DNA of 64,000 nt from positions 1,332,501-1,396,500 of the forward strand of contig BSBM01001068.1 of NCBI GenBank assembly GCA_027924585.1, given 5' to 3'. Shown one piece after another: positions 23,364-36,429 of this stretch (the first letter of the stretch is position 1; each line of letters starts with the position of its first letter). Source of the stretch: Larix kaempferi (Eukaryota; Streptophyta; Pinopsida; Pinales; Pinaceae). The notes beneath the pieces were generated by a model. The model was not told the origin of the DNA. It did no database searches and worked only from the letters and a program-made list of their open reading frames with translations. The position numbers and the translations under genes were made by a program.

Positions 23364-24215
23364 TCAGACTTGAGAGATCTGAGCTGCCAATGACGCTTGG
23401 AATGCCAAAGATACGCCATGTTTTCCAATAATTGAATCCAAAACTCCTTAGGCAAGCACTCCGTTCTTTATCACTGCTCTACAATCCTGCGGAATAGAAG
23501 AGTCTTCGGAGAAAACAATCTGCCACTTCCCACATGATTTATGAGACATACCCAATCAATTGAAAATCTTAAAAAATTCACATAATCCTACTCCTCTTAT
23601 TTATTTCTAATTTTGTAAGAATAAATTCAGTAGAATGCCATTCTTTTCCACATCAACAAATGTATTCTTACTAAACCCTATTAGTGACTTAACTATGCTG
23701 ATTCAAACCAACCATATGCTCCAGAGAACTAGAAAAGTGAGCAAATGAAAAATATCAATGACAACAACCAGTTATATTATGCTACTCTTACTTACCGCAA
23801 GCCTTGGGGTGCAATCGTGAAGAGAATGGAAGATCCAGGGGGGAATTTCTGATCCTTGAATGCCCTTTTGAATTCTTTGATGGCCTCGGCTTCGGCCTCG
23901 CCATATATTCTTGCAGCCTCCCATGTTTCCTTGCAGTCCTCAGAGATCTTTTTAGAGTACTGAACTCCAGTTAACGGGAGAATCATGGTTACCATCGTGA
24001 ATTTTCTGTGTTCGCCTGCACAAGCACAAGTATTCCAAACACCAATGTTAATATGTGGTAATTTTTACAGGGTTTAAGAAAGATTTAGTTTGTTAACAGA
24101 GTATAAAAGGGGAAATTTAAAATTGCTTACAGGTAATAATGTCCATGAAGAAATCTACCTATCATCCAATTCGTAAATGTGATGAGCTTTCCTTCGATTG
24201 GCAGTTGTTGAACAC
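23364..24215 (-). pseudogene. CHI: Chalcone-flavanone isomerase pseudogene
   Basis: Three minus-strand exon remnants match chalcone isomerase, the enzyme that closes chalcones to flavanones in flavonoid synthesis. Exon A (24131-24215) follows a tgcag acceptor, reads LPIEGKLITFT, then jumps to DFFMDIIT in another frame; about 29 residues between these blocks are missing. A donor (gtaagc) and a 115-bp intron follow. Exon B (23796-24015) reads [16 protein letters not shown] and [10 protein letters not shown], then a gtaagt donor. Exon C (about 23364-23525) reads IVFSEDSSIP and VLDSIIGKHGVS but has an in-frame TAA (23448-23450), and its best-fitting acceptor lacks AG. The N-terminal exon with the FPP...GGAG region was not found. 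The introns show a DNA-level copy, not a processed one. Confidence 0.88.
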
Positions 24216-25399
24216 CTGCATTAAAAAGCAGTCTAGCGCACATGCATCGACTGCACTGCACAATGCATGCACTGCAGACTGGAAAACAACGTTTCATATT
24301 TCATCTTGTCACGCTCCCTGTGCATGACTATAACAAGCGGTTTGCACAAATCTCTCCACTGTCAGAGCACATGATATCATTAAAAAACACAGTGGTTTGC
24401 TCAACTCAACGCCCTGCAACTCTGTATGTTCACGTATTTACTTTGGCAGTTGGATCGAGTTACCTACATCTCACATCGTGTCTGCTCCCGCATTTACTCA
24501 AATGCTCTTGCAGTTACTTCGGCAGCTGGATTTCATTCCGGTTGTGCATTGTTTGGTGGTAAAAAGTTATAGCAGGGGAGTTTCCAGCTGAAGCTAACGG
24601 GTATATATTGTCAGGTATATGCGGTAACCTCACCACACCCGTACAGGAAACACGAAAACTTTAAAAAAAACCACTCATTTTTACTAATTAGTCTACCGTA
24701 CGGAGGTGAGCCAGCTCATTTGTTAAGCGAAAATCAACTACATCATCTTTTGTACTCAATCAATATTTTGAAAAGTATGAATTTTAAATATTTGAAAAAA
24801 TATTAAATAAGTTAAACTATAATTTTTATATAGTTCATATGTAAAAATTTAGATTTTAAAGCAAATTAATACAAGTTTGATGATACATATATGATCTCCT
24901 TCGGGCACATAATAACTATCCTCACTACTAATTTGACAAATTAATTATGATAGGTTTTGCCATCTTATTTAAAAAATGATAATTAATTGTTTTATACAAT
25001 ATTCTATTTTTTTAAGACAAGATTATGCAATATGTCTTTAATGCCTTACTCCAATAAAATTGTGCTTTGGATCATTGTTCTAACTTAGGCTTGACCTTTC
25101 TATGGTAGAATTATGGAGAATTTGAGAGGGAGATACAATTGTATCCCTGATAATGTCATCTAATCATTTTCCATGTATCATACAATGAACATTGTTAACA
25201 TTACCAAGTTGGATTCCAGAGTTTGAGTTACTGAAGATGCTCGAGTTGCTTGTTGTTGATGTAGATGTGCTGGTTTAGATCGATAATTTATTTTCTTAAA
25301 TGTCTTAAATTTGACTAATAGAAAGATACAGATATATGATCCTAGTAAGCTAAAGTGATCTCACCATAAAGAATATCAATTCAGAAATATAATTAATCA
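24216..25399. other. Intergenic DNA upstream of the CHI pseudogene
   Basis: Includes a TGCA-rich stretch with an imperfect inverted repeat (about 24230-24290). I looked for the missing first chalcone isomerase exon on the minus strand and did not find it. The open frames at 24139-24591 overlap in different frames and show no domain. Confidence 0.5.
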
Positions 25400-25407
25400 A
25401 GAGAGCA

Positions 25408-25625
25408 GAGGATCATATGTGCATTGTGAATGCATATTTAAATTCAAGGGTTGGTTGTAAGTGTAGGGTTTCATTTTGTTTTCTAATTTTTGTTATGAGA
25501 GATCATAATCAATAGAGGAGAGTAGCATGTGTACATCATGAATTCATATTTAAATTCAAAGGTTGGTTGTAAGTGCAGGGTTTCATTTTTTATTTTCTAA
25601 CTTTTGTTTTGAGAGATTATAAAGA
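25408..25625. repeat. Tandem duplication, 112-bp period
   Basis: The segment with catatttaaattcaa, ggttggttgtaagtg and agggtttcatttt recurs 112 bases later (25433 and 25545), diverged by about ten percent. Confidence 0.8.
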
Positions 25626-27682
25626 ATCCTTATTGTAATAAGGTATTGAATCCTTTTCCTCCCAGGAATGAGGTAAAAATGTAATCAAGTATAGTATCAT
25701 GTCTTCATGTATGGGGATAAATATTGGTGGATACTTGATACCACATGAATTATGGCTAGACTCAATGATGATGGGGAACATGGGATACTAGGTATCTTGG
25801 GCATGCTATAGTGGATTGAAACTTCCCTTATAGGTCCTTAAGTAAATATGTAGAATTGCTTCTGATTCGATAAGAGCTTGTCTTCCTTGGATGTTAGGAA
25901 ACAAGTTAACAACCCAAGACCTTGAGGCACTTGGTAGGAGTGGAAGTCTACCCCCTTATGGACTACTAATATGTTATTTCAAGTAGCACGGTTTTCCTTG
26001 AATAATGGTGATTAGTCAGCTCACATTCATAAATAAAATCCACTTATGGTTTTCCTAATTGCCAATGTGACAATTGATTTATGATAGGTTTTTCCACCTT
26101 CGAGAATGTATTGAATCACTCAAATTATTTGAATAAATTTTATGTTATGTTCTTTCATAATTTTTTCTTCTTTGTATAAGTAATTTGGTTTAGGTTATAT
26201 GAACTCTAACAATAAGAGTAACCTTGCTTACATCAAGTGGTGTTAGAGAAAGGTTCATCCTTGTGTGCTATGTGTCATTGTTGGTGTATAGAATTTTGTA
26301 TTATCATAGTAAAACAAGAAGAACATTTTGGAAATGATGTAATTTATGGAATTGATAGTATAGAGGGGAGGTGGAGGAATTACTCTTGGAAGAAGTCTTG
26401 GAAGACCAAGAAGAAGAGAATTTAATGATCAAGAAGAAGTGGTCGAGATGTTGCATGCATAACAATTAAGTTAGACAATTTGGACACCATACAATGAAGA
26501 TGAGTGGCTACATAATTGATTGATGAAATATATTAAGAGAGAGAACATAAACTTCCTCAATCAATTCCCAAGGAAGAACTTGAATCCGAAGAAAGGTTAA
26601 TTCTAGCAATTACCAATTTCATAGGATGACCAGGAATGGACATTTAATATGGAACCTTGAATTCAAAGAGGGAATTAATTGAAATGGTGAAATGTATAAA
26701 TTTTTTGAGTTTAAATAAATCAAAGATCACTAAAGAATTATATTTAGTTGCAAAAAAATGAAATAAAATGCACCATTATGTTGAGATACTTTGCATTTAG
26801 AGAGTTAGCAAAAAAACAAACAGTGATGGGATCAAATGGTAGCCAAATTAAACTAAGTAAATTCTTGTATGTGAAGTGATATGGTATCATGTGTAACACC
26901 ATACCCACCCCACACCTACCATCTTGAACCGCGCCATAAAAAACCAACTGATATAAAATCATCCACCTGACCTTAAAATAGTCGGCTTAAGTGGAGGCTT
27001 CTTTTAGGAAAGTCAAATGAATTGATTTCGATGTACATCTATAGCATAGGCCATGTGTATACTTTAGGTTTCGAAGTACTTTTTCTTTAGACATACAAAT
27101 TTTTTACATATATATTTTTTTATAATTTAAATAAGTTTATGTTTTTCATCACTAATATAAAAATAATTAAGAATTTTTTTTCTTAATAATTAAAACCTTA
27201 TTCTCAAACTTTATGTGAATTGGAGATTATTAATATTCTTTTCCTTGTGACTTGCACTTGACTTAATTGTAAGTGTATTTTCTAATATATTTTTTGTATT
27301 TTATTACTCCGTGCTTCAAGTTGCAGGCCCTATATAAATCGGTATGTCGAAATTTGTTTTGCACATATATCAATGTGTTTTCACGTGTTTTATCTTAACT
27401 TTTCTTTAAAAGATATAAAAGACACCCTTTTATAATCCAATCAAAATATACGAGATGGTTTAGCAACTAGTCAATTGAATCTTCGTTTTATTTAGCTTCC
27501 TTTCAAGATAGCGGGCAATTCCATGGGAAATTTTAGTAAAATTTGGTTCAAGAAAAGATAAAGTTTATTCATATTATATATAGCTAAGTGGATTAATGCT
27601 ATTACTTAGGTTAGCATTATTTCGTGACATTAAATGTTTGGAAACAGCTTAGAGAAGGATTGTTGGAGATACTTTAGAGAAG
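25626..27682. other. Intergenic DNA, nothing recognised
   Basis: Low-complexity AT-rich stretches and short open frames with no recognisable domain. Text around 26230-26720 has the look of an eroded retroelement, but I could not identify one. Confidence 0.45.
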
Positions 27683-27841
27683 GTAAGTGTGGTGGCGGCT
27701 TCACGAAATACCTTACCTTAAAGCACACGCTTATTTCCATGTGGCAATGGCTTCACGAGTTGTAAGTGTGGTGGTGGTTTCACGAAATACGTTACCTAAA
27801 CTACATGCTTGCTTCCTTGTGGTAGTGACTTCACCAGATGT
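27683..27841. repeat. Tandem duplication, 79-bp period
   Basis: gtaagtgtggtggcggcttc and the following bases recur at 27762 with scattered differences. Confidence 0.8.
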
Positions 27842-28739
27842 CACGTAGACCTATGGACAAGTATTAAAGTTCATTATCCTTAAGCATGGAGGCCGACATA
27901 TATTAAAGCTCCATCCTTGAGCCTAAAGGGTGCTATGATCACTCGGGGAATGGTCTGAATGGACTTTATTGAAATGTTTTCACTATTTTCATAGACCATG
28001 TATTTTGTCCAAACTAACCCTTTACGGTCCAAATTTATCTAAGTAATAGCTATTGGAAGCGAAACCTAAGTTGTTATAGTGGCCCCCATCAAGCACAAAA
28101 GGAGAAAATCCATTCACAATATTTCGTTGGAACCACTTTAAAGAGAGGCATTATTTCAGATAGCACGAAAGTCCAACTTTGTGCAATTGGGGATAAAATT
28201 GGCATAGATTTAAAGAGACATCCCTATACACCATATTTGACAAAAAATAGTGTGTAGGGTAGCAATAGTAATACAATAAGCACACTTACTTTTGGGTGGA
28301 TACACACAAAAGAAGAGAAGTATTTGCTTGGTTGATTGATCCACCCTTCTTTTATATCCTTCTCCAAATTGATCGAGAAGCTATTTCTTTTCTTTAGAGA
28401 ACAACAAGAGTAGGGGACTACATCATCCCACATACACACCAAGCCTTCAACTCGGGACCTTGAAGCATTATTATTGAATGTGTTTCCTTGGAAAAGGACA
28501 CAAAGACATAGGTAGGAGTAGTAAGAACACATCCAAATGTCCTTCATTATCAACTAGCTCATAAGTTCCTTTTTTTAGAACTCACCTCACATCCAAGTAA
28601 GAGTCATTCTAAAGTTAGAGGGAATGTGAGAGTCATTCATTCAGGCCTCCTTTTTTTTCCCTTTGATACGTTATTCATACATACACCCATGCACTCACAT
28701 GAAGTTTAGGGACCTTTTAGATGCAATTTTAGTTTTACA
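27842..28739. other. Intergenic DNA, nothing recognised
   Basis: No supportable gene. The minus-strand open frame at 28224-28553 shows no known domain and is of a length expected by chance. Confidence 0.45.
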
Positions 28740-28976
28740 AAACCCACAATTGATTTGAAAAAACAAAACATGTGCATGTTCCTTAGCACTAGGTTTGGAG
28801 GGGCCCAATCCTGACAGGTCAATTAACATGCAAGATGGGTAGAAATAAATGTGCACATGATTTGTATCTACAAAACATGCATGTGATTTATAGTTACAAA
28901 ATGCATGCGCGATTTGTAACTACAAATTGCACATGTGATTTACAGAACATGTTATAAACCCACAAAATGGGCCTTT

Positions 28977-29010
<34 letters not shown>

Positions 29011-29018
29011 CATCACTG

Positions 29019-29069
<51 letters not shown>

Positions 29070-30910
29070 ATCACTCTTTCCCCCCGATCCCCCTCTCCAT
29101 TCCTCCCTCCCTCTCTCTATCCCTTCCTAACCCTCTCTCCCTACCCCTCCCTCCCTAACTCTCTCTCTCTCCCTACCTTTCCATGTATCTCCGTCAATCC
29201 CTCTCTCTCTCTCCCTATATCTCTCCATCCCTTTCCCTAAATCTCTCTCCATCTCTTCTAATTGTTGACTTCATGCCACATTTCAATGGATGAAAAAACA
29301 CAAAACAAACAAAGAAGAAAACATTAGGGGCTCTCGCCCCCAAACCCTCCAAAACCTTCAAGTCATGGGGGTGAACCACCCCCTTGGACCCCCCTTTGTT
29401 CAAACCTGTTGTTTATTCATTGATTTGGAACTATCCCAAGAATATCCAGAAAACATGTTTTGATCTACTCGAAATCAAATCTGTATGCCCACACTCCAAT
29501 TTTCTTTTGCATACCTCACATATAGCATTTATATTGTTTCTCAAAATGAACCATCATACCAATGGATCTGACTACACCAATTCACACTCCACCATACAAA
29601 TTTAGGTGACTGAACAACTTTCTTCAATTGTTCTCATAACAACGAATCCACCTACACTCAACCAAACTTTTATCAAATTGCTCTCATTGGAGAGTTAGAG
29701 TCTACCAAACTCAAATACCAAATGTTGGTTATGGGATGCATCTCTATCTCTCTCTCTCACTCACTCTCACCTTATATCACTCCCTCCCTATGTATTTCCC
29801 TCACTTTGTCCCCATCTCTCCCTGACTCCCTCTCCCTCCCTCCCTTAATGTCCCTTCACCCCCTCTCTAGAGTCATTTCTTCCTCTCTCCTTCTCCTAAA
29901 TTATATCTTCAACCCTCCCTCTCCACCATTGACCTATAATTGATTTGAAAAAAAATGTGTGTGTGTTCCTTAGCACTAGGTTTGGAGGGGCCCAAGCTTG
30001 ACAGTTCAATCACCACATAAGATGTGTAAAAATAAATGCACACACAATTTGCATTTACAAAACATATGTGGGATTTATAGTTACAAAATGCATGCATGAT
30101 TTGTAGTTCCAAAATGCCTGTGCGATTTCTAACTACAAATTGTGCATGTGATTTCCAGAACATGTTATAAACCCCTAAAATGGGCCCCCACTCCCTTCCT
30201 AACTGTCTTTCTCTCTCTCCTCTCTTTGCCTCTATATCCCTACCTCCCTCCCCCCCTCTCTCTCTATCCTTTCCTCTCTCCCTCTCTCTATCCCTCCCTA
30301 ATTCTCTCTCCCTATCCCTCCCCCCCTAACCTTCTCTCTCCCTACCTTTCCTTCTATCTCCCTCCATACCTCTCTCTCTCTCCCTATCTCTCTCCATCCC
30401 TTTCCCTCTATCTCTCTCCATCTCTTCTAATCATTGACTTAACGCCACATTTCAATGGTTGAAAAAGCACAACACATACTAAAAAATTCTCCGGGGGGGC
30501 TCCTGCCACCAAACCCCTGTGAAACTTCAATCCGTGGGGGTGCACCACCCCCTAGACCCCCCTTTGATCAAACCTATTGTTTATTCATTGGTCTGGAACT
30601 ATCCTGAGAATACACAGAAACAACATGATCCTATCTGTTGACAATCAAATGATGTATGCCCACACTCCATGTTTCTTTTTCATACCTCAGATCTAGCATT
30701 TACATTTCTTCTCAAAATGAACCATCATGCAAATGGATATGACTACACTGATTCACACTCCACCATGCAAAAATAGGTGACTGAACAACTTTCTTCAATC
30801 GTTCTCATAACAATGGATCCATCTATACTCAACCAGACTTTGATCAAATCACTCTCGTTGGAGATTTAGAGTCTACCAAGATGTGATACCAAATGTTGGT
30901 TGTAGAATGC

Positions 30911-30963
<53 letters not shown>

Positions 30964-31382
30964 TCTATCTTTCCCTCCCTATGTCTTTAGTTCACTTTGT
31001 CCCCATCTCTCCCTCACTCCCTCTCCCTCCCTCCCTTAATGTCCCTTCACCACATCTCTAGAGTCCTTGCTTCCTCTCTCCTTCTCCTAAATTATCTCTC
31101 CCACTCTCACTCTCCACCATTGACCTGTAATTGATTTGAAAAAAAAAATGTGTACATCTTCCTTAGCAAGTCTAGGTTTGGAGAGGCCCAAGCCTGACAG
31201 GCCAATTAACATGCAGGCTGGATAGAAAGAAATGCACACACGATTTGTATTTACAAAACATGTGTGGGGTTTATAGTTACAAAATGCTTGTGAGATTTGT
31301 AGTTCCAAAACACATGTGTGATTTGTAACTACAAATTCCACATGTGATTTCCAGAACATGTTATAAATCCCCAAAATGGGCC

Positions 31383-31441
<59 letters not shown>

Positions 31442-32054
31442 TCCATTCCTCCCTGTCCCTCCCTCCCTAACTCTCTCTCTCTCCCTACCTTTCCCTTTAT
31501 CTCCGTCCATCCCTCTTTCTCTCTCTCTCCCTATATCTCTCCATCCTTTCCATCTATCTCTCTCAATCTCTTCTAGTCATTGACTTAATGCCACATTTCA
31601 ATGGCTAAAAAACACAACAAAGACTAAAAAAATTCTTGGGGGCTCCCGCCCCAAAACCCCCACGAACCTTCAAGCCACGAGGGTGCAACACTCCCTGGGC
31701 CCCCCTTTTCTCAAACCTATTTTTTATTTGTTGGTTTAGCACTATCCTGAGAAATACCCAAAAACAACATGCTTCAATCTACTAAAAAACAAATTTGTAT
31801 GTCCACACTCCATGTTTCTTTTGCATACCTCAAATCTAGCATTTATATTGCTTCTCAAAATGAACCATTTCACCAATGGATTTGTCTACATTGATTCACA
31901 CTCCACCACACAAATATAGGTGTCTGAGAAAATTTCTTCAACCGTTCTCATAACAATGAATCCATCTACACTCAACCAGACTTTGATCAAATTTCTCTTG
32001 TTGGAGAGTTAGAGTCTACTAAGCTCTGATACCAAATTATTGTTCTAGGATGCA

Positions 32055-32106
<52 letters not shown>

Positions 32107-32240
32107 TCTATCCCTCCCTCCCTATCTCTTTCCCTCACTCTATCCCCATATCTCCCTCACTCCCTCTCCCTCCCTCCCTCCTTTAATGTCTCTTCACCCC
32201 CTCTCTAGAGTCCTTTATTCATCTCTTCTTCTCATAAATT
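28740..32240. repeat. Three tandem 1.19-kb units rich in microsatellites
   Basis: The landmark tgatttgaaa occurs at 28751, 29941 and 31132, giving periods of 1190 and 1191 bp. Each unit has the same order: a segment around ccttagcactaggtttggag, a gatttgtaactacaaat part, a CT run, a gattgacttaatgccacat-like part, a cattctcaaaatgaaccat part, and a gataccaaat segment leading to a second CT run. Pure tracts include (CT)n at 28986-29064, (CT)n(CA)n at 30912-30961, (CT)n(TA)n at 31383-31436 and (CT)n(CA)n at 32053-32103. On the minus strand of unit 3, TGGTATCAGAGC (32034-32023) is a full tRNA-iMet primer site. The units may therefore be tandem copies of a small non-coding LTR element. Confidence 0.85.
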
Positions 32241-32610
32241 ATCTCTCCCAACCATCCCCCCTCTCTCTCTCCATCTCCCCCACTCCCCCCCTGTTCCCCC
32301 CCAACACATTTACCAACCACACCTTCTATCCCACCCTTCCTATCTCTTTCCTTCACTCTATCACTATCTATACCTCAATCCCTCTAGATCCCTCTCTCCC
32401 TCTAATCCCCCCTATCTATCCCTTTGTCCCTAACACCCCACCTCTCTAACCCCCCGCCCCTCTCTCTCAAAAATCACCTATCTCTTCCTTTGTACCTAAC
32501 CTCCCTTCTATATCCCCACCTTTCTAGCTAACCCCTCTCCTCCTCCTCCCACTATTAACCCCCACCCCCCCCCCTCTCTCTCTCCCCTCCTCCCCCTACC
32601 CCTAAGCAAG
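32241..32610 (+). repeat. C/T-rich low-complexity stretch
   Basis: Almost wholly pyrimidine on the plus strand with many CCCT and CTCT words. It appears to be the expanded end of the adjoining array. The open frame 32186-32449 is a product of composition. Confidence 0.8.
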
Positions 32611-35278
32611 GTAATTTTTAGGGATGAAAATGATAAAATGGTAGCTTAAGTTGATGGTTATGTTGTCGATTGTGAAAAGCAATTGCTTAATTACTACATA
32701 ATAAATCATTAGTCAACATAATATATAAGATTTGAAAATTCTAAATTAAATCCATATCTTGTTCTTTGCAATTTTTATATGCTTCATGCAAATATCTTTT
32801 GTATATTAGTTGATAAGGTAAACTCAAGGATCAATAACAATAGTTGATATTTAGGATAATTGCTTGGGATAGTGCAATATACGGTTGTCTTTGTAGACTT
32901 GTAATAGATATTTATTGGCTAGCTATGTATGGGAGCACTAGAGGGATTTGGGGACTCAACCTTGTTTGACCCCTCCTATACAAGAATTTGTCCAAGAAAT
33001 TACTTCTATCGATTGTGTGCCATGTTCTTAAGGAAAGAGAAAAGCACAAGGGGGTTATTGAATTGATTCCATGATCACCCTATTCCTAATGGTTAACCTA
33101 GACTTGTGATTTGATTAATTCAAGTACCATCTTTGGATTTGTGATTTGATTGATTTAAATGCAATCTCTTTGTCCATGGGTTTAAGTTTAATCACATATT
33201 TTTTCACCTATTTTAATTATCAAAATCCATCCCTCATGAATTAAAATGTATGATAACTATTACTATAGAAACTACATGGAAAAATGTCCACATAAACATG
33301 CTATAGAAATTCTTCAATAAATAACCTCTAAAAATATAACTTTTTTATTATGCTATAAAATATATCTTTTAGTTTTTTTTTAAATTTTGATAGGCATATC
33401 GTTATAAAATATACTTCTCCATTATAGTCATAAGGGATGGCTTCTTACTCCTTTCAAACACAGGTCTAAAACAATTATCCATGCCCTCAATCAAGTTGTG
33501 AACCAACTTCAAAATTCTAACATGCAAATCAACATGCCACAACAATTTGAACATGAATATTAGGTTTGAGAATACCATCCTCCATGCGCGCAATGGAGTA
33601 TGGGAATTTTTGGTTGGCATAGATTCATTGTCCATAAATTTCCTAAGAATTGTTGACATGCATACCCTTACTATATTTGAACCTACTTCTAAAACCTAGT
33701 TCAAAACTGCCATTCCTCTTTCAACTTGTTTGTTAGAAGACATTCATTGGAGAACGATTCCAGTGCATCCACCAACATGTTAGGATAAGGGAATGAAACC
33801 AACAGCCGACCCTTCACATATTCATTAGCTAAGAACTACTCGACTCACTATTCATGGTTTCATTATTCTTTACTCCCCCTCCCCTCACAGTCGTAGTCAT
33901 CCCTTTGTTGTTACTACACCTAATGTGGCTCTTAATCCACTGGTGATTGGGAATGGAAATGAAGATAATGAAGGAAGATGAGGCTCAACATATAGGAATA
34001 TGATAGTTATTATTAGTGTGAGTGGGTGAGAGATTCAAGGTAGTAGTGACAGAGCTAATTTTCATGTGGGTAAGGGATATAAAAGATAACTACTTGCTAG
34101 CATCCAATAATCGAGAGCTCGGTGAACTAGAATGCAATAAATGCTACCAAGTTGAATTGTGGCCTACCACCTGCTATCTAATTAAAAAAAAATCATTATT
34201 ATACGTCTCCACTCTCTGCAACTTGTTCATGGGCCTCTACCATTACTCCCCATGCAATACTTTGGATAAATGAAGTGATAGGTGGTTTTGTTGTTGGTAT
34301 TATGCTCAAATATATATGCATTGATTCTATCATTTTCCTTTTGGTGAAACCGATAGAGAAGAACATGATTTCCTATACAAAATAACTACTCACTAGGATC
34401 CAATAAATGAGAGCTCATTGGCATCTAGTAAAACAAAATGTAGTAAATGCTACCAAGTTGAATTGTTGCTTGGCACCTACTATCTAACTCAAGAACAATT
34501 TTTTTTTTGCTACTTCACCCTTTGCAACTTGATCACGATCCTCTGCCATGTACACTCCATGCAATGCTATCACAAAATGAAGTGACAGGTGGTATTTTTG
34601 TTGGTAGTATTCATTAAGGTGGTATCAATATGGTTTGGATCAGGGTAGGAAGTATGGGACAAATATTCAAAGACAACAATCGTGCATAGATCACTAGGTT
34701 TGGGATGGAGATGCTCATCAAGGAATTCTTCCCTCTAACTCCCTCAATAACCTGCATGCCATCTTTTGCATGCATTAAGCCTCAATACGACTTCTTATGC
34801 AGCGGGTGGAGCGCAGAGGTATCACCTTCCTCCATCTCCTTTCCTTTCCGCCACATGTTCTATGCTTCAAGGTGACACACACCAAGCTATAGAAATATTG
34901 GGATAGATTTAATACAAGGAAGAGAAGATCTTGCTTTCATAGCACATTTTAAAAATACATTAAAAACTTGCAAGATGCAAGAAGGGACTTGTTTCCTTTC
35001 ATCTCACCTTGTTCCTTCATTAATTAAAAAATATATTACATTTAAAAAATATTATGTAAAAATAAAAATAATAAATAAAGTTATTATTCTTCTTTTTTTA
35101 TATTGATGATATTGTTTATATGGCAAGGAATTCTTATGATCTCAGCAAGCAACTAAAAAATATTAAATTAGCATTTTTTTTTGCTCTAATATGGGTATAT
35201 GTGTTAACACTGACAACATGTCAAAAATTAGGATATTGAAATCCCAAAAGATCAGTTATTTTAATTTCGTGTATGACA
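32611..35278. other. Intergenic DNA with a 296-bp duplication
   Basis: No gene is supportable. Two diverged copies of a segment lie at about 34082-34300 and 34378-34600. They share gataactac, atgctaccaagttgaattgt, tgcaacttg and catgcaatgct in order. Confidence 0.5.
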
Positions 35279-35960
35279 TGTTGGTGTGCGATGGGAAAAC
35301 CTAGGGTTCAACAGAAATTCACCAACAAAACCCAAGACACTGGCCCTTTCAGTATCACCTATAAGTAGATGAAGCCTCACTCGAGGTATCTAGGGGGATT
35401 GCAGTAGCCAAGATTCTACAATGCTAAATGGATGTGAACATTCATTTATCCAATCTAAACATTCATTCGTCTATTACGCATAAATACATAACTTATTTGG
35501 GAGATAAGATAATTCATTCAGATCAGAAACATAACAGAGCATCCATGTGTGCATCAAACATAGTATTCATCAAATTATACATATTAACGATATGATTCAA
35601 CACAGTGTTACTTCATTCATATTATTAGTGGAAATGGTGTTACATCATCTAGTAATTATGTGCGCAACAAATCTTTGTTATATATCGCAAATCACACAAC
35701 ATTACAAAACAAAACAATGATTAATGAATAGCCAACAAAATAGTAAATCATGAGTATCCCTTAACATAAAAACTCCTTACATATTTATACATTTTATAAT
35801 GGGTTGATCCCATTACAAAGTGGACACAAAAATCTAACTACTTCTAACTAATTTCCTCCTTTTGCACGCTTTGTTACATTCGTTGAGTTGCCATAGAGTC
35901 CATTTCTAGTAAGTGACTTCCAAGATAGGTCCAAAGACCCACTCCAATAGGCCCCTAACA
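35279..35960 (-). repeat. 3' LTR of gypsy A
   Basis: On the minus strand it runs from TGTTAGGGGCCTATTGG to a CACACCAACA end. The start matches that of the right LTR (TGTTGGGGGCCTGTTGG), and the ends share the gacactggccc and gatga-g-ctcac phrases. Elsewhere the two are poorly conserved. Confidence 0.65.
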
Positions 35961-36429
35961 CTCACTTGTTTCTCGTCCTGAACAACTTAAGCTGTTGTAT
36001 GTACTTCTTTCACCAAGATTCTTCGGATCAGTAGTATACCTACTACTACATAACACCTTTAAAACCATAGGCTCACCCCTTTGGATGTGTTGTTATGATC
36101 ATTGATATGAGCGAAGTTCCAACCATCACCCAACTCTGCTCGTTAGGTTTCTCTCTATACTCTTACTTCTCCTTTTGGTGGTGCCATGGCTCTCTTCATC
36201 GTAGCTACCTTAGCTCTTAGATTATGAATAATGACTTTGTTTCCTATAACTTTGTCCTTGTTTCAATGCTTTGCACCTATGGTTCCCCCTTCAACTCTGC
36301 ATCCTTACAACATATACCCCACTACACAACATATCCCCAAAACCAGAAATAAAAACTGAACTTCTCTACCTCCTTCCCACTCCTTCATTTATAGGTACCT
36401 AAACTCTCTTCGTCATGATTTTCCTTCAC

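Noticed and set aside
24242-24591. Open frames upstream of the CHI pseudogene as its first exon
   Set aside because: They are on the plus strand, opposite to the CHI remnants. Minus-strand text here lacks the conserved N-terminal CHI motifs.
28935-32449. Plus-strand Ser/Leu-rich open frames over the CT tracts
   Set aside because: The proteins are repeats of Ser-Leu or Pro-Leu produced by the CT microsatellites. They are not conserved between units.
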